From Allolucifera butyrica (GTDB taxonomy: Bacteria; Bacillota; Negativicutes; Sporomusales; UPPP01), in the NCBI RefSeq assembly GCF_900476375.1, contig NZ_UPPP01000072.1, positions 184,867 to 248,866 on the forward strand: a stretch of 64,000 nucleotides of DNA, written 5' to 3'. Position numbers and translations under genes: made by a program. The stretch's first letter is position 1. Every line of letters starts with the position of its first letter. Shown piece after piece: positions 1 through 8,579 of the stretch. Below the pieces are notes generated by a model, which was given only the letters and a program-made list of their open reading frames with translations, was not told where the DNA came from and ran no database searches.

Positions 1-1026
1 GCCGGGAACCTCAGAATCTCGCTGCTGGATGTTCACGGCCGGGATGAAATTGCCCGGTTAGGTGCCGCTGTAAATACGATGATAAATAACTTGCGTAATC
101 TGATCCGCGGCGCATCGCAATCAGCCGAGCAGGTAGCGGCATCTTCACAGCAATTGACTGCCAGTGCTAATCAGGCCGCGAATGCCGCCAATCAGGTTGC
201 CGGGTCGATTACAGAAATTGCGTCGGGGACGGAAAAACAGTCAGGCTCAGCCACTCAGGTCAGCGCGGTGGCGGAACAAATATCGGGGAGTACGGAACAG
301 ATCTCCTCTACGGCAGACAAGGTGGCGGAAATTGCGAAAAATACATCCCGGGAAGCGAAGCATGGCCGGCAAGCAATAGAGCAGGCCGTTGACCAGATGC
401 AAGCGATCGAGACAGGGTCCGCATCCGTTAATGCGGCCATCGCGGATTTGGCTAAAGGCTCGCAGGAAATTGGTGAAATCGTAAATCTTATCTCGACAAT
501 TGCCGGCCAGACCAATTTACTGGCGTTGAATGCCGCAATTGAGGCCGCCAGGGCCGGCGAGCATGGACGTGGCTTCGCCGTAGTAGCGGAAGAAGTTAGA
601 AAATTGGCTGAAGAATCGAATCAGGCCGCGCAGCAGATTACCGCATTAATCGAACAAAACCAGACGAATATGGATCAGGCTGTCGCTGCCACGCAAACGG
701 GAATGACGGGAGTCCAGGCCGGAATGACAATTGTTAATTCGGCCGGTGAGACTTTCAAAAAGATTGCCGACTCGGTTGTACAACTTTCCGGACAAATTGA
801 AGAAATAACCCAATCCATTCATCAAATTGCAGACGACGGTAAAGCACTGGCTGTGTCCATTAGCGAAGTCGACAAAGTGAGCAAAGAGAGCGCCGCCGAA
901 GCTCAGACCGTATCGGCGGCAACAGAGGAACAGTCCGCGTCTATGCAGGAAATTGCCGCCTCCAGTCAAAGCCTGGCCCGGTTGGCCGGAGAATTACAAC
1001 AGGCTGTCGCCAAATTTCAGGTATAG
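1..1026 (+). CDS. Methyl-accepting chemotaxis protein, 3' part
   Basis: The reading frame is open from base 1, so the gene starts upstream of the window and only its cytoplasmic part is seen. The first ~30 codons look like the end of a HAMP domain ([15 protein letters not shown]). The rest is a long heptad-patterned signalling coiled coil with the highly conserved hairpin tip ([18 protein letters not shown], then [18 protein letters not shown]). Such receptors pass ligand signals to CheA/CheW at the membrane. The sensor domain and membrane segments lie outside the window, so the ligand cannot be inferred. The protein ends in ...AKFQV and a terminator hairpin follows. The gene converges on the pyrimidine operon. 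Confidence 0.95.
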   Translation, partial: AGNLRISLLDVHGRDEIARLGAAVNTMINNLRNLIRGASQSAEQVAASSQQLTASANQAANAANQVAGSITEIASGTEKQSGSATQVSAVAEQISGSTEQISSTADKVAEIAKNTSREAKHGRQAIEQAVDQMQAIETGSASVNAAIADLAKGSQEIGEIVNLISTIAGQTNLLALNAAIEAARAGEHGRGFAVVAEEVRKLAEESNQAAQQITALIEQNQTNMDQAVAATQTGMTGVQAGMTIVNSAGETFKKIADSVVQLSGQIEEITQSIHQIADDGKALAVSISEVDKVSKESAAEAQTVSAATEEQSASMQEIAASSQSLARLAGELQQAVAKFQV

Positions 1027-1038
1027 TATTCAAATAAC

Positions 1039-1075
1039 AAAGCACGTGCCTTCTAGAAAAGCGCGTGCTTTTGTT
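1039..1075 (+). terminator. Rho-independent terminator after the chemoreceptor gene
   Basis: AAAGCACG pairs with CGTGCTTT across a short loop and is followed by TGTTTT. It lies 13 bases after the stop codon. Confidence 0.8.
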
Positions 1076-1085
1076 TTCACATTTA

Positions 1086-2330
1086 TTAAAGATTAGACTG
1101 TACCGCCTTGCCGGCAAGACGGAGGAAAGCGCTGGCGGCGGTCTCCAAATCGGCATCGGGTGTATCTTCCTGCTTGCAATGGGATAAGCCTTTAGACGAC
1201 ATGGCAAACATCATAACCGAAGGTACAATTTTTGCCATTTCCGCCGCATCATGGAGCGGCCCGGAATACATAGCCGTATCTTCCCCGGTTTCTTCCTTGA
1301 CCGCTTCTTTACAAAGCCTGGTCAGACAGGGATCAAAAATCGTCGGTTCAATGCGCCAGATTTTTTCCCAGCTTACCGTCACATGATGTTCCTGCACGGC
1401 TCTTTCTACTACTTCCTGCGCCTCTTCGAACATGGCCTTTAATTTGTCCGGGTCGATGGAGCGCTGATCCAGCGAAATCGTGCAAGTTTCCGGCACAATG
1501 GTAACAACATCCGGCGTTACACTTGCTTTGCCAACCGTACAAACGCCCTCGTATTTTAAAGCGATTTTTCTAAAGTCCAAGGCTGCCTGCGCTGCCGCGA
1601 GAAAAGCATCCTGCCGCATAAGGGTGGGGAAAGACCCGGCATGGGCCGCTTGCCCCCTGAATTTGATATAGTGACGTTCACAGCCGGTGATTCCATAAAC
1701 ACAGGCTACTGATTTTTTCATCTCTTCCAGCACCGGCCCCTGTTCAATATGGAGTTCGAGATAGCCGACAATCTTCTTGGTTAAAAAATCAGTATGCGCC
1801 TCTAGAATGTGACCCAGGTCCACATCGTAGGTTTTCAGGGCGTCAACAAGCGGAATCCCTTTATTGTCCTTAAGGTGGATAATGTCCGCTATATCCAGCG
1901 TGCCGGATACAGCCGAGGACCCAATGAGACTGCGTCCAAAACGGCCGCCTTCTTCATCGGCCCAATTTACAAGATAAAGCGTCTTATGGGGTTTTGTCCC
2001 CTGTTTCCCATACCGGTGCATCACTTCCATACCGGCGGCGACGCCCAGGGCTCCGTCAAGCCAGCCGCCATTGGGCACGCAGTCAAGATGACTGCCGATC
2101 AGAATGGCCTCTGCCGATACACCGGCAATTTTTGCCCAGCTATTTCCCGCTTTGTCAACGGTAACTTCAGCCCCCTCAGCTTTCATCTTATCGGCAAACC
2201 AGTCTCTGGCCTTTTGCCAGGTCGGCGTCCAGGCAACCCGCTGGGCCCCATTTTTATCCGAAGTCATTGCCGCCAGTTCCCGTAAGTTGGCCACAATCCG
2301 TTTTGCACCGGCTTTTAAATCATATTCCAT
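1086..2330 (-). CDS. N-carbamoyl-beta-alanine / N-carbamoyl-amino-acid amidohydrolase (M20 family)
   Basis: This 414-residue zinc hydrolase belongs to the AllC/HyuC/beta-ureidopropionase branch of peptidase family M20. Visible motifs are GSHLDCVPNGGWLDGALGV (metal ligands His and Asp), DEEGGRFGRSLIGS (catalytic and ligand Glu), LHIEQGPVLE and a late PLHDAAEM. It would hydrolyse the N-carbamoyl group to free beta-alanine (or 3-aminoisobutyrate), CO2 and ammonia, step three of reductive pyrimidine breakdown. It is the last gene of the leftward operon, 24 bp after preA, with a GAGGGGGAG ribosome site. Allantoate or other carbamoyl amino acids are alternative substrates for the family; the preA and dihydropyrimidinase neighbours favour the pyrimidine role. 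Confidence 0.9.
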   Translation of the reverse strand: MEYDLKAGAKRIVANLRELAAMTSDKNGAQRVAWTPTWQKARDWFADKMKAEGAEVTVDKAGNSWAKIAGVSAEAILIGSHLDCVPNGGWLDGALGVAAGMEVMHRYGKQGTKPHKTLYLVNWADEEGGRFGRSLIGSSAVSGTLDIADIIHLKDNKGIPLVDALKTYDVDLGHILEAHTDFLTKKIVGYLELHIEQGPVLEEMKKSVACVYGITGCERHYIKFRGQAAHAGSFPTLMRQDAFLAAAQAALDFRKIALKYEGVCTVGKASVTPDVVTIVPETCTISLDQRSIDPDKLKAMFEEAQEVVERAVQEHHVTVSWEKIWRIEPTIFDPCLTRLCKEAVKEETGEDTAMYSGPLHDAAEMAKIVPSVMMFAMSSKGLSHCKQEDTPDADLETAASAFLRLAGKAVQSNL

Positions 2331-2354
2331 CCTTTTCTCCCCCTCTGCCTAACA

Positions 2355-3608
2355 TTACACGATATTGCGAAGCTCCTGGCCTTGCCTATAATAGGGAGCC
2401 TTCATTTTAATGACCTGTTTGGGGCAAACCAGACTGCACAGCGAACAGCCGTCACATTTAGACTCATCAATCTGTATTTGGCGGCCCCTTGCCTGGATTG
2501 CTCCATAAGCCGATTCATTGCAGGCCACCAGGCACTTCCGGCAGAACGTACATTCCGCCGGATTGGCCAAAAATGCCTTGGCGGCATACTCACGGCTCAA
2601 ATTTGTATGGGACGTCATTTTTTTGGCGGCTATTCCACAGATATCTGCCAGCTTTTTGATCTCTTTTTCTTGCATATAGCTTTTCAATCCGGCCAACATA
2701 GGCTGGATGATCTGGAACCCTTCCAGCATGGCCGCCGTGCAAATTTGAACGGCACTGGCCCCCACGGCAATATACTCGATTGCATCCTGCCATGTTCCGA
2801 CACCGCCAATGCCGTAAACGGGAAGCTCAACCGCATTGGCAATTTGCGCTACGCAGCGAAGTCCAACCGGTTTTACGGCATAGCCTGAATAGCCGCCATA
2901 GGTAGAATAGCCGTTCACCGCAGGCAGGGGCGACAAGGTATCCAGATCCACTCCCATTAAACATTGGACTGTATTGATTGCCGCAATCGCATCGGCGCCG
3001 GCGGCGGCTACCTGCCTGGCAATGGCGGCGATATCCGTCACATTGGGTGTTAGTTTCACAATGACCGGTAAATTCACGGCTTCTTTTACCCATTTGGTAA
3101 TCATGGCGGCAATTTCAGCACTTTGCCCGATGGCAGACCCTATGCCTTTTTCCGGCATTCCATGAGGGCAGGAAAAATTCAGCTCCAGCGCATCGGCGCC
3201 GGCCCGTTCCATTTTAAACGCCAGGTTTTTCCACGATTTTAGAGATACATCCGCCATGATACTGGCAATCAGAACTTTGGCCGGATATTCCTTTTTTATG
3301 GCGCGGATCTCTTCTACCCAATAATCGCAATTTTTTTTACTAACCAGTTCAAAATTTTCAAAACCAATATTCTGCCCCTGTTTATCTTTTAATACGCCAA
3401 ATCGCGGACTTACATCGCTGATTTCCATCTCATCCGGTTTGATTGTTTTTATTACCGCTCCGCCCCAGCCCATCTGAAACGCCTTGCGGATAAAATTGCC
3501 ATCCGAGGTCGGCGGCGCCGAAGCCAAAATAAACGGATTTTCCAGATGAAGCCCGCCGATCGTCACACTGACATCGGCTTCATTCCGGTTTATCGAATCC
3601 GTATCCAT
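2355..3608 (-). CDS. preA: NAD-dependent dihydropyrimidine dehydrogenase subunit PreA
   Basis: The start is set at the ATG at 3608, preceded by AAGGAGG; the frame stays open further upstream but would run into the preceding gene. The 417-residue protein has a dihydroorotate-dehydrogenase-like FMN barrel (ENPFILASAPPTSDG, LNFSCPHGMPEKGIGSAIGQ, GIGGVGTW) and a C-terminal ferredoxin domain with two 4Fe-4S motifs (CTFCRKCLVAC and CDGCSLCSLVCP). It reduces uracil or thymine to the dihydropyrimidine, the first catabolic step. In Escherichia coli PreA works with the NAD- and FAD-binding subunit PreT, but no preT is seen anywhere in this window. The electron donor is therefore an open question: an unlinked PreT, or direct use of ferredoxin. 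Confidence 0.93.
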   Translation of the reverse strand: MDTDSINRNEADVSVTIGGLHLENPFILASAPPTSDGNFIRKAFQMGWGGAVIKTIKPDEMEISDVSPRFGVLKDKQGQNIGFENFELVSKKNCDYWVEEIRAIKKEYPAKVLIASIMADVSLKSWKNLAFKMERAGADALELNFSCPHGMPEKGIGSAIGQSAEIAAMITKWVKEAVNLPVIVKLTPNVTDIAAIARQVAAAGADAIAAINTVQCLMGVDLDTLSPLPAVNGYSTYGGYSGYAVKPVGLRCVAQIANAVELPVYGIGGVGTWQDAIEYIAVGASAVQICTAAMLEGFQIIQPMLAGLKSYMQEKEIKKLADICGIAAKKMTSHTNLSREYAAKAFLANPAECTFCRKCLVACNESAYGAIQARGRQIQIDESKCDGCSLCSLVCPKQVIKMKAPYYRQGQELRNIV

Positions 3609-3633
3609 AAAACACCCTCCTTGTTTCCTTCGT

Positions 3634-5022
3634 CTAAATAAGCACCGGTGCTGAGCGCTTAATAAAATTGCCCGTCCCCGCCTTGCCGGTAAAGGTTCCG
3701 TTTTCCGCAACAATTTTGCCGCCGGCAATGGTCATAACCGGATAGCCCTGAATGTTAAATCCCTCATAGGGGGTATAGTCCACATGTTCATGCAGAATAG
3801 ACTTGATAATGGTCAAAGACCGCGCCGGATCAAACAGGACCAGGTCCGCATCGCTGCCGACGGCGATGGTTCCTTTGCGCGGATACATGCCAAATATCTT
3901 GGCCGGATTGGTGGCGGTAATTTCCACCATTTTTTGCAGGGAAATTTTCTTCCCGCTTACCCCAATCCCGAATAACAGCATCATTCTGGTTTCTACCCCG
4001 GGTGCTCCGTTGGGGATTTGGCCAAAAAAGCCGCGCCCCATTTCTTTTTGCCCCTGGAAGAAAAAAGGACAATGATCGGTAGCCACAGCCTGCAAGTCGC
4101 CGTTCTTTAGTCCCTTCCACAATGGTTCCAGACTTTCTTTATGGCGGAGCGGCGGCGACATGACATATTTAGCGCCGGCAAAATCCGGCTCCCGGTACTT
4201 ATCTTCATCCAGCAATAAATACTGGGGACAGGTTTCCGCCATAACCGGCAGCCCGAGCGCCCGCGCCCGCTTAAGCTCTTCCAGCGATTCCCGGCAGCTT
4301 AAATGCACAATGTAAAGCGGCGCTCCGGCCAGTTTCGCCATCGTAATGGCCCGGTTTACCGCTTCCGCTTCCGCCAGATTCGGCCGGCTTAGAGCATGAT
4401 AAATGGGCTCGTTTTTGTTTTCTGCTTTAAATTGCTTAACCAGATAGTCAATAATATAGTAATTTTCCGCATGAACACAGACTAAACCACCCTGCTCTTT
4501 GGCAATTTTCAAGGCTTTCAGCAAGGTATCGTCCGTAACCCGGAACCCGTCGTAAGTCATAAACAGTTTAAAGGATGAATAGCCTGACTGGATGGCTTGC
4601 GGCATTTCCTTCATAATTGCATCGTTCATATCGGTTATGGCAATGTGAAAAGCATAATCGATGGCTGCTTTCCCGGCGGCCTTCTCCTGCCATTGGGCCG
4701 CTGTTTCCGCCAATGTGGCCCCTTGCGGCTGAATGGCAAAATCCACAATTGTCGTCGTCCCGCCGCAGGCCGCGGCAATGGTTCCCGTCTCAAAGTTATC
4801 GCTGGCGACCGTCCCGCCGAAGGGCATATCCAGATGGGTATGGACATCAATGCCACCCGGCAGCACGTATTTGCCTTTGGCATTCACAATTTTTTTCGCC
4901 GTACAATCTAAATGACTGCCAATCAGGCGGATTTTACCGTCCGAAATTGCCAGATCGGCGGTATAAATATCGCTGGCGGTAACAATTTGCCCCTCTTTTA
5001 AAATAAGATCCAATTCTTCCAT
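3634..5022 (-). CDS. hydA: Dihydropyrimidinase (D-hydantoinase)
   Basis: This 462-residue cyclic amidohydrolase opens dihydrouracil or dihydrothymine to the N-carbamoyl-beta-amino acid. It shows the expected binuclear-metal signature: DVHTHLDMPFGG, the carbamylated lysine region SSFKLFMTY, CVHAEN, YIVHLSC and the catalytic VATDHCPF. Its length is typical for the family. It starts 12 bp after the permease gene with an AAGGGGAG ribosome site, and preA follows 25 bp later, so the four leftward genes form one operon. D-hydantoinase activity on 5-substituted hydantoins is a common side reaction of these enzymes. Confidence 0.95.
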   Translation of the reverse strand: MEELDLILKEGQIVTASDIYTADLAISDGKIRLIGSHLDCTAKKIVNAKGKYVLPGGIDVHTHLDMPFGGTVASDNFETGTIAAACGGTTTIVDFAIQPQGATLAETAAQWQEKAAGKAAIDYAFHIAITDMNDAIMKEMPQAIQSGYSSFKLFMTYDGFRVTDDTLLKALKIAKEQGGLVCVHAENYYIIDYLVKQFKAENKNEPIYHALSRPNLAEAEAVNRAITMAKLAGAPLYIVHLSCRESLEELKRARALGLPVMAETCPQYLLLDEDKYREPDFAGAKYVMSPPLRHKESLEPLWKGLKNGDLQAVATDHCPFFFQGQKEMGRGFFGQIPNGAPGVETRMMLLFGIGVSGKKISLQKMVEITATNPAKIFGMYPRKGTIAVGSDADLVLFDPARSLTIIKSILHEHVDYTPYEGFNIQGYPVMTIAGGKIVAENGTFTGKAGTGNFIKRSAPVLI

Positions 5023-5034
5023 CCGACTCTCCCC

Positions 5035-6501
5035 TTACTCTTCCAGTACTGCTACATCTTCCTGCGCCGACGCAATTTTCATCAGAATAATATAGGTGAT
5101 AAAGGATGCGCCGAAGCCGACAAACCAGGCATAGTTAAATAACCAGGCCAGGGAGGGAACAATTTTTCCAATCAGGGCAATGCCGACTCCCACCGCCAAT
5201 GCGATCACCGCCATGACGTTAACTCCCCGGCTGTAGGTGTAATCACCCTGTTCTTTATAAAGGTCCTCCAAGTTTAATTCGGTTTTCCGGAGGACAAAAT
5301 AATCGGCAATCATAATTGCGGCAATAGGGCCAAGAAAACCGGAATATACGTTGAGCCAGTTAAAAATATACACACTGGGATCCGACAAAAGTTTCCACGG
5401 CATCATCAGGACCGCAAAAACCCCCGTCATTAAAACACCGGTTTTAAAGGAAATGCGTTTGGGAGCAATATTCGAAAAGTCATTGGCCGGCGAAACAAGA
5501 TTTGCGGCAATATTCACCGATAAGGTCGCTACGATAATGCCAAATAAGGAAAAAGCCAGGACAAGGGGATTGGAAAACTTCAACAATAAATCCACCGGAT
5601 CCCAGATGGCCTTGCCGAATACTACAACCGTCGCCGACGAGATCACGACTCCCATGACCGAAAAGATTGTCATTGTAGGCGGCAGTCCAATGGCCTGGCC
5701 GATCATCTGCTCTTTCTGCCCTTTGCTAAAACGGGTAAAATCAGGAATATTCAAAGACAGGGTCGCCCAAAAACCGATCATCCCCGTCAAAGAGGGTACG
5801 AATACGGGAAAAAATTTAGCCAATGTATCCAGTTTGCCCTTTTCAGCCAAAATCGGCCCTAACCCATGCGCTTCATTCACAATCCAAATTAACAACATAA
5901 AGGTCATGACCAAAACCAGGGGCGCCGCCCAGTTTTCGAACTTACGAATACAGTTCATGCCTTTATAAGCCAGTAAAATATTCAATGCCAGAAAACCAAT
6001 GAAGGTAATCATGGCCGGTAAACTGAGTCCGGCAATGATTATATCGCCGCCAAAGTTTTTCCAGGCCGGAAACAGGGCAATCAGAAAATTGTTTACGGCG
6101 GTCCCGCCGATAAAAGCATTGATGCCAAACCAGCCGCAGGCGACTCCCGCCCTAAGGAGCGCCGGAATGTTAGCGCCCAAGGTGCCAAAGGAGGCTCTGG
6201 CAAACGCCGGAAACGGGATGCCGTATTTTGTCCCCGGATGGGCGTTTAAAAGCATCGGTATCAATACGATTAAATTTCCTAAGGTAATGGTAAAAATAGC
6301 CTGTTTCCAATTCATGCCCAGGGCAATCAAACCGCTGGAAAGCATGTATGTTGGAATGCAGTGTGCCATGCTGACCCATAGGGCGGCAAAATTATAAGAA
6401 CCCCAATTTCTTTCCTGTAACGACGTAGGCGCCAGGTCCGGATTATAAAGGCTGCTATGCGAAACGTCCGTCTTTAGTTCGACCATTTTTTCAGTCGCCA
6501 T
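5035..6501 (-). CDS. NCS1-family nucleobase permease
   Basis: This 488-residue polytopic membrane protein has about twelve hydrophobic segments and the NCS1 N-terminal pattern (NPDLAPTSLQERNWGSYNFAALWVSM). Related carriers import uracil, cytosine, allantoin or hydantoins with a cation. As first gene of an operon with dihydropyrimidine dehydrogenase and dihydropyrimidinase, uracil or thymine uptake is the natural inference; hydantoin is an alternative. The start has an AAGGGGG ribosome site 8 bp upstream. A promoter at about 6780-6808 gives a leader of about 270 nt that contains one of the dispersed hairpin repeats. Confidence 0.9.
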   Translation of the reverse strand: MATEKMVELKTDVSHSSLYNPDLAPTSLQERNWGSYNFAALWVSMAHCIPTYMLSSGLIALGMNWKQAIFTITLGNLIVLIPMLLNAHPGTKYGIPFPAFARASFGTLGANIPALLRAGVACGWFGINAFIGGTAVNNFLIALFPAWKNFGGDIIIAGLSLPAMITFIGFLALNILLAYKGMNCIRKFENWAAPLVLVMTFMLLIWIVNEAHGLGPILAEKGKLDTLAKFFPVFVPSLTGMIGFWATLSLNIPDFTRFSKGQKEQMIGQAIGLPPTMTIFSVMGVVISSATVVVFGKAIWDPVDLLLKFSNPLVLAFSLFGIIVATLSVNIAANLVSPANDFSNIAPKRISFKTGVLMTGVFAVLMMPWKLLSDPSVYIFNWLNVYSGFLGPIAAIMIADYFVLRKTELNLEDLYKEQGDYTYSRGVNVMAVIALAVGVGIALIGKIVPSLAWLFNYAWFVGFGASFITYIILMKIASAQEDVAVLEE

Positions 6502-6584
6502 ACTACTTTCCCCCTTTGAATTTTAATTTACAAGAAAAAAAATAACCCTTCATATCAAGCGATAGTAAGCGTCATTGCTTTTAA

Positions 6585-6685
6585 GGCCACTTTTCGCAGT
6601 CCTTTGACATTCAATATTCCCCGCCTTTTTGGCTATAGACCGGGAGAAATACTGCCGCCATAAATTCAGGGTGCGAAATATTGGC
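6585..6685. repeat. Dispersed intergenic inverted-repeat element, copy 1
   Basis: The left arm GGCCACTTTTCGCA (6585-6598) pairs with the right arm TGCGAAATATTGGC (6672-6685). Before the right arm the sequence reads GCCATAAATTCAGGG, nearly the same as in the copy at 14752-14844. It lies in the untranslated leader of the permease operon. Related full or half copies are at 14752, 30702, 46735 and 48379. Confidence 0.7.
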
Positions 6686-6779
6686 TTTGTCCGATATGAA
6701 GCTGTTCTTCAAAACACAAAGAACCCAAGACGAATCGTCTTGAGCCCCGTTGCTCCGCTTGTATCTTGAATTGATTCTC

Positions 6780-6836
6780 AGTATAGCATTGCCCCGTTCC
6801 GGCGTCTATGTTCTGCAGCACAAAAAACTCTGTGCT
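6780..6836 (-). promoter_or_regulatory. Promoter and upstream palindrome of the pyrimidine operon
   Basis: On the minus strand a -35 TAGACG (6803-6808) and a -10 TATACT (6780-6785) are separated by 17 bp. The palindrome AGCACAAAAAACTCTGTGCT (6817-6836) starts 9 bp upstream of the -35. A near-identical palindrome sits in the same position before the rightward aminotransferase promoter, so both are candidate sites for the PucR-type regulator acting as an activator. Confidence 0.55.
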
Positions 6837-6883
6837 TTATAGTCCAGCCGGCTGAATTTACATTTTTCGATTTTGTAAATTCA

Positions 6884-6892
6884 TGTTATACT
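6884..6892 (+). promoter_or_regulatory. Extended -10 promoter candidate for pucR
   Basis: TG-T-TATACT (6884-6892) is an extended -10 element without a good -35. Transcription from here would give pucR a leader of about 230 nt that carries inverted-element copy A. Confidence 0.4.
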
Positions 6893-6897
6893 ATCAA

Positions 6898-7014
6898 GAA
6901 AGACCTAATGGGTCTTTAAGTGGAAGGAAAGTATTTTACTTTTCGGCTTTCTTAGGAAGCATGTGTTATTTAAAAACAACCCGAAAAGTTATACTTTCCG
7001 ATCCCATAAAAAAA
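6898..7014. repeat. 117-bp structured element, copy A (inverted partner at 8429-8547)
   Basis: The unit begins with a small hairpin, AAAGACC and GGGTCTTT. A larger one follows, GGAAAGTATTTTACTTTTCGG (6926 onward, quoted only to its key ends GGAAAG and TTTCGG) pairing with CCGAAAAGTTATACTTTCC at about 6981-6999. By eye about 85% of its bases match the reverse complement of 8429-8547. It lies in the pucR leader. Confidence 0.75.
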
Positions 7015-7127
7015 GTAAAGTCAAATCGCACCATTCACTCAAAGTCGGGAGTGAACAGGAATACTCTTGGTATTTCTGCGGGCGATTTGGCTTTTTTTGT
7101 TAATCAACCAAGACAAGGAGGGTGCAT

Positions 7128-8288
7128 ATGGCTATCAGCTTAGGTTATATCCATAGCAAAGCGGAACGGATCTATTCCATGCGGCTGATTGCGGGAGAGG
7201 GAGGTCTGAATCATAGCGTCCAATGGGTTCATATGCTCGAAGATGAAGCAGCCGCTACCTTCCTGCGAGGCAATGAGCTCGTTTTTACAACCGGCATTGG
7301 CCATAGCGGGGAAGACTGGCTCCTTCCTTTCGCTAAAGGATTGGTCGAACACAACGCGGCCGGTCTTGTCATTAACATCGGGCCCCATATAGCCCAGGCA
7401 CCGCCAAAACTCATTCAATTTTGCCAGGAAAACGATTTTCCTTTATTTACAATTCCCTGGGAGATCCGGCTGGTTGATGTCACGCGTTATTTCTGCCGGT
7501 TTATCATCCACCGGGAACAAAAAGACCTCAATATTTCGGCCGCCTTTAAAAATGCCATTTTCTTTCCCGACAAAAGTTCCCATTATCAGGTCCAGTTGGA
7601 ATCGAACGGATTTAATCCGCATTGGCATTATTGTGCGGCGGTCCTTTCCGTCCAAACCGATAATGACGAGATTAAAGAAAAACTCTTAATACAAATTCAT
7701 GCAGCCAGTGAAATCATTTTGCACCATTTGGCGGAGCATTTTTGTACTTTTATCGAAAACAAGCAATTAATCATCATTTTTGCCGCGGTGAAAGAAGATA
7801 CTCTCGAAAACTGTTTGCAGCAAATCCTGCATCACTACGAACAAAAAAAACAGCCCTATCAATGCCACATCGGCATTGGGCAAAATAAGAGCGGTCTTTT
7901 GCTGCTAAGCAAAAGTTATAAGCAGGCCATTTCCGTATTGCGCCTTGCTCAGAAAAACAAGAATACCAAAACGTATTACAATGATATCGGAATCTACAAA
8001 ATTTTGCTTTCGAGCGGTGACATCAACGTACTCTATGAGATTTATAACGACACTTTAGGCGTTCTGGTGGACTATGACGCCGCCAATAAAACTGATTATG
8101 TCAACACCTTAAAATGCTATCTGGAAAATGACGCCAGCGTACAGACCGTTGCGCAAAAAACATTTGTCCATCGCAATACGATCAACTACAAACTAAAAAA
8201 AATCAGGGAGATCATGCGCTGCCCCATCAACAGCGTGGAAGACCGGCTGCGTATCCTGCTTGCTTATAAAATTAAAGATATATTGTAG
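7128..8288 (+). CDS. PucR-family transcriptional regulator
   Basis: This 386-residue regulator starts at the ATG at 7128, six bases after AAGGAGG; a GTG two codons earlier overlaps the ribosome site. Residues ~1-125 match the PucR-type sensor domain (ERIYSMRLIAGEGGLNHSVQWVHMLE, ELVFTTGIG). A GGDEF-like middle segment follows. The end is the PucR C-terminal helix-turn-helix (YLENDASVQTVAQKTFVHRNTINYKLKKIREI). Family members control purine, allantoin and other nitrogen catabolism genes. It lies divergent from the pyrimidine operon and directly upstream of the aminotransferase gene, so it is the obvious local regulator. The effector is unknown; a pyrimidine, dihydropyrimidine or beta-alanine is plausible. 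Confidence 0.92.
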   Translation: MAISLGYIHSKAERIYSMRLIAGEGGLNHSVQWVHMLEDEAAATFLRGNELVFTTGIGHSGEDWLLPFAKGLVEHNAAGLVINIGPHIAQAPPKLIQFCQENDFPLFTIPWEIRLVDVTRYFCRFIIHREQKDLNISAAFKNAIFFPDKSSHYQVQLESNGFNPHWHYCAAVLSVQTDNDEIKEKLLIQIHAASEIILHHLAEHFCTFIENKQLIIIFAAVKEDTLENCLQQILHHYEQKKQPYQCHIGIGQNKSGLLLLSKSYKQAISVLRLAQKNKNTKTYYNDIGIYKILLSSGDINVLYEIYNDTLGVLVDYDAANKTDYVNTLKCYLENDASVQTVAQKTFVHRNTINYKLKKIREIMRCPINSVEDRLRILLAYKIKDIL

Positions 8289-8311
8289 GCCCGGCCGCTC
8301 AACTGTGTTTT

Positions 8312-8368
8312 AGCACAAAATACTTTGTGTTTGAATTGATTGTATTTCATTTTTGAGGATGCTATAAT
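8312..8368 (+). promoter_or_regulatory. Promoter and upstream palindrome of the aminotransferase operon
   Basis: TTGTAT (8340-8345) and TATAAT (8363-8368) are separated by 17 bp. The palindrome AGCACAAAATACTTTGTGTT (8312-8331) ends 8 bp upstream of the -35. This repeats the arrangement at 6780-6836 and suggests co-regulation of both arms of the locus. The transcript would have a leader of about 205 nt. Confidence 0.6.
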
Positions 8369-8428
8369 CAACGCAACAAAGATACATACGGTCGATGCAA
8401 AGCAATGGAGCTTTAACGGTTTTCATTG

Positions 8429-8547
8429 TTTTTTTGTGGGATCAGAAAGTATAACTTTTCGGGTTGTTTCTAAAATAATGCATTCTTCTTGAGAAACCGA
8501 AAAGTAAAATACTTTCCTTCCATTTAAAGACCCTTTGGGTCTTTCTC
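8429..8547. repeat. 119-bp structured element, copy B (inverted partner of 6898-7014)
   Basis: This is the reverse-complement copy of element A: GTGGGATCAGAAAGTATAAC, then CCGAAAAGTAAAATACTTTC, then the small hairpin AAAGACCC and GGGTCTTT. It fills the leader of the aminotransferase gene and ends about 30 bp before its ATG. Confidence 0.75.
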
Positions 8548-8579
8548 ATGTAAAATTTTAGAGACAGGGGCGATATAAT

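Noticed and set aside
3609..3728. 40-codon N-terminal extension of PreA
   Set aside because: It overlaps the dihydropyrimidinase end and is Arg-rich, and AAGGAGG directly precedes the ATG at 3608.
5351..5968. 205-codon frame on the plus strand
   Set aside because: It is antisense to the NCS1 permease; the Lys/Thr/Pro-rich composition is typical of a shadow frame.
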